Below, piece after piece: positions 6,036-13,242 of a stretch of 17,068 nt of DNA (the first letter of the stretch is position 1; each line of letters starts with the position of its first letter). The translations under genes were made by a program, and so were the position numbers. The stretch comes from an uncultured Bacteroidota bacterium. GTDB taxonomy: Bacteria; Bacteroidota; Bacteroidia; Chitinophagales; Chitinophagaceae. The notes below the pieces were generated by a model, which was not told the DNA's origin, did no database searches, and was given only the letters and a program-made list of their open reading frames with translations. The stretch is taken from NCBI GenBank assembly GCA_903879995.1, contig CAIRNW010000405.1, forward strand, positions 1-17,068. Direction: 5' to 3'.

Positions 6036-8603
6036 TTACTTAGGATCCAATGCTTTAGATATTCTATCAATAATATCTTGCAAATGAATCTTACTCATTG
6101 TGTCCGTATAAAGTCCGGCTGCAGTATTTGCCTCAGCTTTTAAACGTTGAAGGTGTGACTTTACTACTGTTCTAACATCAGACTTTTCAGCACTTACAAG
6201 ACTGGGAGCAGCAGGGCCAAAACCACCTCCAAAAGATGCTGTTGAAACAGCAGGTGGATTTAAAATATTAATCAAGGTGTTAACATATGTTTTCTGAAGA
6301 TTTCTACGATATACATCAATTGGCTTCTTCGTTACAAGCTCCGACCAAACACCTGCCTTAACATCTCCCATATACTCTAAGATTCCATATGCTTTTTTAC
6401 CAGCTGCAGCTTCAGCCTCTACCAGTTTAGTAAGGGTCCTGGTACTCATGATTCGATTCAGGATGTTATCTTGAACTGAACCCACAATAGTCAAACCACT
6501 CTGACCAGTTTTATCAAAAATCTGCTGATCCAAAAGCCAAGTGGGAGTATTGAATAATTGCTTTTGTAAAAACTCAAGCGCTTCTTTTTGCTTTGCTTTA
6601 CTTACCAATTCATACACCGGACCTGTCTGCTCCTGTGTTTTAGGAGTTTCCATAATTCCACCAATGTACTTGGCAACATGACCATTATAACGAGCAAACT
6701 GAGACACCACTTCTTGGTAAATTGTTTTCATGCCTTCAAAATCCTCATTAGCCTCACGGGTCCAGTTTTGAATATTTGGAACAATGCGTTGTAGGTTTTT
6801 AATACCATAATAGCTTCCCTTCATGGCATCATCCCCTACCTGCTCGCTTTGTGAACGTGGATCATCTGGATTTGTTTCTGTTCCGAACCATAGACGATTG
6901 TCTTTCAACTTTTCGATTACCCATCCATTCAATTTTGACAGCTCCGCTTCTGGACTTTTATAAGACGGGAATAATCGGTAGCCCCATTCAATAGCCCATT
7001 TATCATAATCTCCAATACGAGGAAATAATCCGGCTGTTGTAATATTATCCTCGGGTTGAGCAACATAATTAAAACGTGCATAATCCATTATGGAAGGGGT
7101 ATGACCATTGGCTTCAACCCAAGCTTTATTCCGCAAATTTTCTACAGGTACTGTTGAACTAGAACCATAATTGTGTCGCAATCCTAAGGTATGCCCCACT
7201 TCGTGAGAAGACACAAATCGAATCAATTCACCCATCAATGAATCAGGAAACTGTAGTTGACGAGCTCTGGGGTCATTGGGAGCACATTGGATCATGTACC
7301 AATTACGAAGTAACTGCATAACATTGTGATACCAGTTGATATGACTTTCCATGATCTCACCACTACGTGGATCCGAGATACTGGGCCCACTTGCATTAGG
7401 AATATCTGAAGGCTTGTAAACAATAGCAGAATTTCTGGCATCATCAAGACTCCAAGTGCTATCCTCCGATTTAGTGGGTGCGCGTTTGGCAAAAATTGCA
7501 TTTTTAAACCCTGCTTTTTCAAAAGCCACTTGCCAATCATTCACTCCTTGAATTAAATAAGGAACCCACTTTTCAGGTGTAGCCGGATCAATATAAAATA
7601 TGATAGGTTTGACAGGCTCTACCAATTCGCCTTTGTTATATTTCTCAATGTCAGCAGGTTTTGGTTCTAATCTCCAACGCTTAACGAGGGAAATGTTTTT
7701 TACACCTTGCGGATTTGCATCGAAGTCAGTGTATCCAATTGCAAAAAATCCTACACGAGGGTCAAAGTAACGCGCCTGCATGGGAGTTTTTGGCAGGATC
7801 ACTATGGAGCTATTAAGTTCCATAGTCATGTTGCCACCGCCGCCACCACCTTGCATCATTCCACCGCCAGGACCCGAGGGTAAAGAGGGCCCTCTTCCGT
7901 ATGTTTTAATGGCTTTAATTTCCACATTAATTGGATAAGCCTTTACAGCAACCACATACGATTTATCTGCCTGCAGCGCTGCTATACGAAGAGAGGATTT
8001 TAAGGACGAACCAAAATGCAAGACATCATTATCCCCACTAATGAAATCGGTAACATCAATTACCGAAGTGGAAGAATCTTTACCAAATGCCTTGATGTCA
8101 AATGATTGAACAATCGGTTGAACATTCGATTTTGAAACAGTGGTGAACATGGGCGAGGTGGAATCCTTTGCATATTCAGCAAAAGAAATCGTACGAAGAA
8201 AGATTCGGTTACGTGGACCTTTTTCAAAGCGAACTACGTTCTGACCAATCTGATCACCCGCGTATCCAAAAAAACTTCCCCCACTTCTCAACCCAGCAGG
8301 GGCTTGAGAAATCCTATTCACTACTAACATATCACGTTGCATCAAGGAATCAGGTATTTCAAAAAAGTAACGATCCTCTACTTTATGAACCCAAAATATT
8401 CCCTTGCTAGTTTCAGCCTTAGCCGTAATCACCTCTTTATAAGGTTTTGGTGCTGTTGAAACTGCAGGTGGCATTCCCGGCGCTCGTCTTGTTGTATCAG
8501 GACGTTGCGCATTTGCAGGTGATGGGACTGGTTGCTGTGCTTGCGCCGTGAAGAGCAAGAAACTGCATACACAGCCCAAAAACTGTGTTTTAAAAGTACT
8601 CAT
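6036..8603 (-). CDS. Secreted zinc-dependent metalloprotease (DUF5117/DUF5118/DUF4953 type)
   Basis: An 855-residue protein with a signal peptide (about 1-22, ending AQA before Gln) followed by a Pro-rich linker. The N-terminal half resembles the DUF5118 and DUF5117 domains found in Bacteroidota proteases. The catalytic site is HEVGHTLGLRH at residues 467-477: two zinc-binding His, the catalytic Glu468, a Gly, and a third His, giving the complete HExxHxxGxxH zinc motif. SIMDYA at 504-509 would supply a Met-turn-like Met506. A Gly-rich run interrupts the N-terminal half at about 243-257. The substrate is unknown; the site of action is probably periplasm, outer membrane or outside the cell. It starts only 11 bp after infC, so it is probably cotranscribed with thrS-infC, and it is followed by a strong terminator. 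A secreted protease here is odd, because infC is normally followed by rpmI. Confidence 0.88.
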   Translation of the reverse strand: MSTFKTQFLGCVCSFLLFTAQAQQPVPSPANAQRPDTTRRAPGMPPAVSTAPKPYKEVITAKAETSKGIFWVHKVEDRYFFEIPDSLMQRDMLVVNRISQAPAGLRSGGSFFGYAGDQIGQNVVRFEKGPRNRIFLRTISFAEYAKDSTSPMFTTVSKSNVQPIVQSFDIKAFGKDSSTSVIDVTDFISGDNDVLHFGSSLKSSLRIAALQADKSYVVAVKAYPINVEIKAIKTYGRGPSLPSGPGGGMMQGGGGGGNMTMELNSSIVILPKTPMQARYFDPRVGFFAIGYTDFDANPQGVKNISLVKRWRLEPKPADIEKYNKGELVEPVKPIIFYIDPATPEKWVPYLIQGVNDWQVAFEKAGFKNAIFAKRAPTKSEDSTWSLDDARNSAIVYKPSDIPNASGPSISDPRSGEIMESHINWYHNVMQLLRNWYMIQCAPNDPRARQLQFPDSLMGELIRFVSSHEVGHTLGLRHNYGSSSTVPVENLRNKAWVEANGHTPSIMDYARFNYVAQPEDNITTAGLFPRIGDYDKWAIEWGYRLFPSYKSPEAELSKLNGWVIEKLKDNRLWFGTETNPDDPRSQSEQVGDDAMKGSYYGIKNLQRIVPNIQNWTREANEDFEGMKTIYQEVVSQFARYNGHVAKYIGGIMETPKTQEQTGPVYELVSKAKQKEALEFLQKQLFNTPTWLLDQQIFDKTGQSGLTIVGSVQDNILNRIMSTRTLTKLVEAEAAAGKKAYGILEYMGDVKAGVWSELVTKKPIDVYRRNLQKTYVNTLINILNPPAVSTASFGGGFGPAAPSLVSAEKSDVRTVVKSHLQRLKAEANTAAGLYTDTMSKIHLQDIIDRISKALDPK

Positions 8604-8614
8604 ATGGGTTGATT

Positions 8615-9241
8615 TTATTTTTTCTTTCCTTTTGGAGCAAACATGGCAAGCATTCTTCTGCCTTCCATTTTTGGCATATTCTCTAAGACACCAATTTCAG
8701 CAAGACGTTCCGCAAATTTCAAGAGAAGTAATTGTCCTCTGTCTTGGAATTGAATGGAACGGCCTTTAAACTGAACATAGGCCTTCACTTTATTCCCTTC
8801 CTTTAGAAACTCAATGGCGTGTTTTGCTTTGAAATCAAAATCATGATCATCCGTATTGGGGGTAAATCGAATTTCCTTTACCTCTGAGGCCTTGCTTTTG
8901 GCCTTCATTTCCTTTTCCTTTTTCTTCTTGTCGTAGAGAAATTTATTATAGTCGATGATCTTGCAAACTGGTGGATCTACGTTTGGTGATATCTCAACCA
9001 GGTCTAAGCCTTGTTCCTGTGATTGACGCAAGGCGTCTTGAAGTGAATATATTCCAACTTCAACATTGTCCCCTACTAATCTGACTTGCTGCGCTCTTAT
9101 AAAATGATTAATTCGATGTTCTGCTTCTTTTCTGGGAGGCATTTTACCTCTGAAACGATTTCCTCCCGGTCCTTGAAAGGGTCTTGGACCGCTTCCGGGT
9201 GGGCGATTAAATCCGCCTCCGGGTTTCTGTGGTGCTGTCAT
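8615..9241 (-). CDS. infC: Translation initiation factor IF-3
   Basis: A 208-residue IF3, which binds the 30S subunit, prevents premature 50S joining and proofreads start-codon/initiator-tRNA pairing. The IF3-N domain covers about 41-110 (HRINHFIRAQQVRLVGDNVE, with signature PPVCKIIDYNKFLYDKKKK) and the IF3-C domain about 119-204. The first 40 residues are a Gly/Pro/Arg-rich, probably disordered extension. The chosen ATG at 9241 is an ordinary start, not the AUU used in enterobacteria. An internal ATG at 9142 (MPPRKEAEHRIN), preceded by AGAGG, could give a shorter form starting just before the conserved domain. The gene lies 31 bp after thrS with no terminator between. Confidence 0.97.
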   Translation of the reverse strand: MTAPQKPGGGFNRPPGSGPRPFQGPGGNRFRGKMPPRKEAEHRINHFIRAQQVRLVGDNVEVGIYSLQDALRQSQEQGLDLVEISPNVDPPVCKIIDYNKFLYDKKKKEKEMKAKSKASEVKEIRFTPNTDDHDFDFKAKHAIEFLKEGNKVKAYVQFKGRSIQFQDRGQLLLLKFAERLAEIGVLENMPKMEGRRMLAMFAPKGKKK

Positions 9242-9272
9242 TGAAGGGTTTTAGGTGACTAAATTATAATTT

Positions 9273-11204
9273 TTAACCTTTCCGGGACTGAATTTCGTCC
9301 CTAATTTGATTTTTGAAGTTCTCTAGGGTTTGCATTCCCTGATCTCCCAGGCCCTGCCGGCGAACCGATACGCTATTTTCCATCATTTCTTTCTCACCAA
9401 CAACAAGCATAAATGGGGTCTTGGAAAGCTCTGTATCCCTGATTTTTTTACCGATCTTTTCATTTCGATCATCTACCTCAACACGTATGCCTAACTCTTT
9501 TAATGTCTGCTCTACTTGGTTTGCATAGGGCATAAACTTATCACTGATAGGCAAAACTTTTACCTGCAAAGGAGACAACCAAAGTGGAAAACGACCGGCG
9601 TAATGCTCTAGCAAAAATCCAATAAAACGTTCATGTGTACCCAAGGGAGCTCTATGAATAATAAGCGGTACCTCCGACTCATTGACACTATTCGTATAAG
9701 ATAACTTGAATTTAAGTCCGGAATTAAAGTCTACCTGATTGGTTGCTAAAGTAAACTCACGTCCTATGGTGCTCCAAATCTGAACATCAATCTTTGGTCC
9801 ATAAAAAGCGGCCTCGTCTTGTACTTCAACAAAGGGAGTTCCTGTGTCAATTAAAACTTTTCTTACCATCGCCTCAGTTTCTTGCCAAAGTGCCGGTTCA
9901 TTCACATATTTCTGGCCCAGTTTTGAGGGATCATGCAAGCTCAGTCGCATTACGTATTTCTGGATACCAAAGATTTGAAAATACTTGAGATACATTTCGT
10001 TTACAGCGCGGAACTCCTCGAAAAATTGGTCCCTACTGCAATAAATATGCGCATCGTTCATGTGTAAACATCGAACACGCATTAATCCAAATAACTCTCC
10101 ACTCTGTTCATATCGATAACATGTACCATATTCAGCAATCCGGTAAGGAAGATCTTTGTAACTTTTTGGTTCTGCATCAAATATTTTATGGTGATGCGGA
10201 CAGTTCATGGCTTTCAAATAATACTTTTCACCATCCATCTCCATGGGAGGAAACATGCTATCAGCATAATAAGGAAGGTGACCACTAGTTAGATACATAC
10301 TTTCCTTCGCGATATGGGGTGTCACTACCCTTTTGTATCCTGCAGCTTGCTCCGTTTCTTTAGCTAATTTTTCTAATTCCTCAATAATGATAGTCCCGTT
10401 TGGAAGCCACAAAGGCAAGCCAGGCCCCACATCATCATCCATGGTATAGATTCCTAATTCTTTTCCTAGTTTACGATGATCTCTTTTTTTTGCCTCCTCA
10501 AGCATAGCTAAATACTCATCCAGTTCCTTTTGTGAAGGAAATGTAACTCCATAAACACGAGTGAGCATTTTGTTTTTCTCGTTTCCCTTCCAGTAAGCAC
10601 CTGCAATACTGGTTAGCTTTATAGCCTTAATAAAGGAAGTATTGGGAATATGAGGACCACGACATAAATCAGTAAAATCTCCTTGCGTATAAAAAGTAAT
10701 TTCCCCATCTTGTAATCCAGCCAGCAAGTCCAATTTATACTCATCCCCTTTTTCAGTAAAATATTTTATGGCATCGGACTTGGCTATTTTCTTTCGGATG
10801 AACGCACTGTTTTTCTTGGCCAACTCATTCATTTTCTTTTCCAAGGATACCAGGTCCTCCTCAGACATTTTCCGGTCTCCAAGATCCATGTCATAATAAA
10901 ACCCGTTTTCTACGGCCGGGCCCACCCAGAATTTAACTCCTGGAAAAATTGATTCAACTGCCTCTGCCATTAAATGTGCAGAAGAGTGCCAAAATGTAGA
11001 TTTTCCGGTGGGATCATTCCAAGTTAACAATTGTAGCGCAGCATCCTCTTCAATTGGATGATTGGCATCCGTAACTACACCATTGACTTGAGCAGCTAAA
11101 ACTTTTTTTGAAAGACCCTCTGCTATACTACGGGCAATCTCAAAAGGAGTGACTCCCTTGTCATAGGACCGAACGGCACCGTCTGGAAATGTTACTTTTA
11201 TCAT
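9273..11204 (-). CDS. thrS: Threonyl-tRNA synthetase
   Basis: A 643-residue class II synthetase that charges tRNA-Thr, full length with all modules. The TGS domain covers about 1-62. The editing domain has the His73-xxx-His77 pair (FWHSSAHLM) and Cys181/His185 (CRGPH), which clear Ser-tRNA-Thr. The catalytic core has zinc ligands Cys335 (MNCPHHH), His386 (NDAHIYC) and His517 (IIHRAPLG). Motif 2 is visible as GTCYRYEQSGELFGLMRVR and motif 3 as GTHERFIGFLLEH. The C-terminal anticodon-binding domain is about 540-640. It heads the minus-strand thrS-infC-protease operon. A possible -7 box (TATTTTTG, complement of 11228-11235) would give a leader of under 20 nt, too short for a T-box or an E. coli-like operator. 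Confidence 0.98.
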   Translation of the reverse strand: MIKVTFPDGAVRSYDKGVTPFEIARSIAEGLSKKVLAAQVNGVVTDANHPIEEDAALQLLTWNDPTGKSTFWHSSAHLMAEAVESIFPGVKFWVGPAVENGFYYDMDLGDRKMSEEDLVSLEKKMNELAKKNSAFIRKKIAKSDAIKYFTEKGDEYKLDLLAGLQDGEITFYTQGDFTDLCRGPHIPNTSFIKAIKLTSIAGAYWKGNEKNKMLTRVYGVTFPSQKELDEYLAMLEEAKKRDHRKLGKELGIYTMDDDVGPGLPLWLPNGTIIIEELEKLAKETEQAAGYKRVVTPHIAKESMYLTSGHLPYYADSMFPPMEMDGEKYYLKAMNCPHHHKIFDAEPKSYKDLPYRIAEYGTCYRYEQSGELFGLMRVRCLHMNDAHIYCSRDQFFEEFRAVNEMYLKYFQIFGIQKYVMRLSLHDPSKLGQKYVNEPALWQETEAMVRKVLIDTGTPFVEVQDEAAFYGPKIDVQIWSTIGREFTLATNQVDFNSGLKFKLSYTNSVNESEVPLIIHRAPLGTHERFIGFLLEHYAGRFPLWLSPLQVKVLPISDKFMPYANQVEQTLKELGIRVEVDDRNEKIGKKIRDTELSKTPFMLVVGEKEMMENSVSVRRQGLGDQGMQTLENFKNQIRDEIQSRKG

Positions 11205-11227
11205 TGTTTGTTACCAAAAAAAGAAAA

Positions 11228-11235
11228 CAAAAATA
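11228..11235 (-). promoter_or_regulatory. Putative -7 box for thrS
   Basis: TATTTTTG on the minus strand fits TAnnTTTG, 23 bases upstream of the thrS ATG. No TTG lies 17-23 bases further upstream, so only half of the promoter is supported. Confidence 0.35.
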
Positions 11236-11324
11236 GCATATTTTAAGGGTAAACCACGGGCTAAAATGGGATGTTAAAATTGCCCCTGAAAACAAGGGTA
11301 GAACTAAAAGATACCGCCTATTTT

Positions 11325-11333
11325 TATATTTGC
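11325..11333 (+). promoter_or_regulatory. Putative -7 box for the first paralogue gene
   Basis: TATATTTGC is an exact TAnnTTTGC match ending 7 bases before the ATG at 11341, which would make the mRNA leaderless or nearly so. No good -33 element is visible at the usual spacing. Confidence 0.4.
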
Positions 11334-11340
11334 AATCTCT

Positions 11341-12366
11341 ATGTTCTTCAGAAACACAAACCCTTTACTATTATTTGCTTTTTTACTTCCAACCGCAACT
11401 TACGGACAGGATCTTACCGGTATTTGGAAAGGGTATTTTATAACAAAGGATTTTAGCCAGTATAAAGTTGAATTTCAGATAAAAAAAGTAGGGGCTTCTG
11501 TTACCGGATTTTCCTATTCCTACCAAAGCACTGTGTTTTATGCTAAATCGTCCATGAATGGTCGCTGGAATAACTTCAATAAGCTTCTTCTAATTCAAGA
11601 ATTAAAAACGGTTGAAATTAAGAATGCGGAGGAATCCGTAACCTGCTTGATGAATTATAATTTGGAGTATTCAAAATCTGGACGCGAAGAGTATTTGGAG
11701 GGGAGTTTTACAAGTAAATACGAATTTAATTCAGAGGGAATAAAAAAAGGTGCAGACTGTGGGGGCGGAAAAGTATATCTGCGACGAGTAAATTCCTCCG
11801 ATTTTTATTCAGAACCTTTCTTACAAAAAACAACTGCCAAGAAGGTGATCATTAACGAAGCTCCTGTATCTCGTAAACCAGCTACAGCAGATCAATCATC
11901 GAATGAGAACCCGAATAAAGCGCTACTATCGCCTAACACAACACAAAAAAATGATTCAACTACACAGGAGCAGCAAAAGAGTAGCTTAGTAGAAAAAAAA
12001 GCATTTATCTCTTCTGTCAATAATAATCGATTCAATGATTTAATTCAGGTTATAACTGTAAAAAATCCTCAAGTCCAAGTTTATTTATTTGACAATGGTG
12101 AGATTGATGGAGATACCATCACCGTGTATTTAAATAATAAACTAGCCCTCTCCAAAAGACGATTATCCACTACTCCACTTACGCTAACGCTGGAAATGGA
12201 TAACCAAAATGATATCCAGGAGCTAACCATGGTAGCAGAAAATTTAGGAAAAATCCCCCCCAACACGGCCCTTATGATTGTAGAAGCCGGTAACCAACGG
12301 TTCCGTGTTCAACTAACCTCTACAGAACAAAAGAATGCGGTAGTTCGATTTCGGTATGAAAAATAA
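11341..12366 (+). CDS. Secreted protein of unknown function, paralogue 1 (N-terminal beta-rich domain plus DNGxIDGDTI domain)
   Basis: I recognise no named family. The 341 residues comprise a signal peptide (about 1-22, ending TYG before Gln-Asp), an N-terminal beta-rich domain (about 23-150, beginning DLTGIWKGYF, with Cys102 and Cys140) that is faintly lipocalin-like in pattern, a Ser/Thr/Gln/Asn-rich low-complexity linker (about 152-230), and a C-terminal domain (about 245-341). The last domain has FDNGEIDGDTITVYLNN near its start and AENLGKIPPNTALMIVEAG near its end. The Asp/Gly-rich segment could bind a metal, but that is a guess. The same architecture recurs in the next gene, with a shorter linker. 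The ATG at 11341 is preferred because it gives a clean signal peptide and follows the -7 box. It is probably periplasmic or surface-exposed. Confidence 0.82.
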   Translation: MFFRNTNPLLLFAFLLPTATYGQDLTGIWKGYFITKDFSQYKVEFQIKKVGASVTGFSYSYQSTVFYAKSSMNGRWNNFNKLLLIQELKTVEIKNAEESVTCLMNYNLEYSKSGREEYLEGSFTSKYEFNSEGIKKGADCGGGKVYLRRVNSSDFYSEPFLQKTTAKKVIINEAPVSRKPATADQSSNENPNKALLSPNTTQKNDSTTQEQQKSSLVEKKAFISSVNNNRFNDLIQVITVKNPQVQVYLFDNGEIDGDTITVYLNNKLALSKRRLSTTPLTLTLEMDNQNDIQELTMVAENLGKIPPNTALMIVEAGNQRFRVQLTSTEQKNAVVRFRYEK

Positions 12367-12402
12367 GTAGTCAGTTCTATTTAGTCTTACCTTCGACTAC
12401 CC

Positions 12403-13242
12403 ATGCGTATGCGTTTATTTTTACTGGTTTTGTTTCCGCTTTTTACAGCTGGGCAAGACTTAAATGGAAAATGGGCTGGCCGGCTTGTGATGGCCCCAAG
12501 TGGATGCTTTCCAACCTATACTATTCAGTTTGATCTTACGGATTCAGCTGGGATTATAACTGGGACTGCCCTTCATATCTCAGATTCATCCAACTATATT
12601 AAAAAAGTCATTGTTGGAACTTTTCTAAAAGATAGCAACCGATTAATCTTGGAGGAAGGTGCTATAGTTGACTTTAAAATAAAACAAGATTGTGTTCCTT
12701 GTCGAAAAAAATATACGCTAACCTACCACAGAGGCGGGAATACAATTGCGGATGAACAAATCAGAGGCGCTTGGATATCACCAGCTGACAAAGCAACAGA
12801 TGGAAAAACAACTTGTGATCCGGGCACCATTGTTCTTAATCGACTTACCAAACCTGAAAAAAAGAACAATACTCTCCCTACCATACAAAATAAAACGAAT
12901 GTTCTTGTTCGTGAGATTAAACTTGATAGTTGTACCGCTGAAATTGAATTTTTTGACAATGGGCAAATTGATGGCGATACCATTTCTGTATACGTTAATA
13001 ATCGTCCTCTTGTTTACCGTCAAATGTTGAGAGCACAGGCAATTCCAATTCAAGTAGCAGTTGATGCAAAAAGAAAAATACAAGAAGTAGTAATGGTGGG
13101 AGAAAATTTAGGAACAATACCTCCCAATACGGCTCTTATGATCATCAAAGCTGGGAAAGAGAGATATCAATTATATCTCACTGCAGACGATAAGCGAAAT
13201 GCAATGGTCCGATTCATATACGAGCCTGAAAAAAAATTATAG
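12403..13242 (+). CDS. Secreted protein of unknown function, paralogue 2
   Basis: A 279-residue relative of the gene 36 bp upstream. It has a signal peptide (about 1-17, FPLFTAG before Gln-Asp), an N-terminal domain starting DLNGKWAGRL, a short linker (about 149-168) and the same C-terminal domain (about 181-275: FFDNGQIDGDTISVYVNN, GENLGTIPPNTALMIIKAG). By my hand alignment the C-terminal domains are about half identical (46 of 95), while the N-terminal domains have diverged strongly. It carries extra cysteines, including a CVPC pair at 97-100, and Cys138 matches Cys140 of the first paralogue. No function is known. Its TAG stop overlaps the stop of the convergent TonB-receptor gene. A TACCTTCG box just before the ATG might be a weak separate promoter; otherwise it is cotranscribed with the first paralogue. 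Confidence 0.82.
   Translation: MRMRLFLLVLFPLFTAGQDLNGKWAGRLVMAPSGCFPTYTIQFDLTDSAGIITGTALHISDSSNYIKKVIVGTFLKDSNRLILEEGAIVDFKIKQDCVPCRKKYTLTYHRGGNTIADEQIRGAWISPADKATDGKTTCDPGTIVLNRLTKPEKKNNTLPTIQNKTNVLVREIKLDSCTAEIEFFDNGQIDGDTISVYVNNRPLVYRQMLRAQAIPIQVAVDAKRKIQEVVMVGENLGTIPPNTALMIIKAGKERYQLYLTADDKRNAMVRFIYEPEKKL

Noticed and set aside
7835..7880. GC-rich repetitive stretch taken at first for a small repeat array
   Set aside because: It encodes the Gly-rich run of the metalloprotease (about residues 243-257) in frame, so it is coding low complexity and not a separate repeat element.
11280..11300. Possible hairpin in the thrS/paralogue spacer (CCCT ... AGGG)
   Set aside because: Only about 4 bp of stem with no T-run, within chance expectation for a 136-base spacer.
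12746..13083. Overlapping open frames on both strands within the second paralogue
   Set aside because: They lie inside a gene supported by a signal peptide and by similarity to its neighbour. Their translations look like out-of-frame AT-rich sequence.
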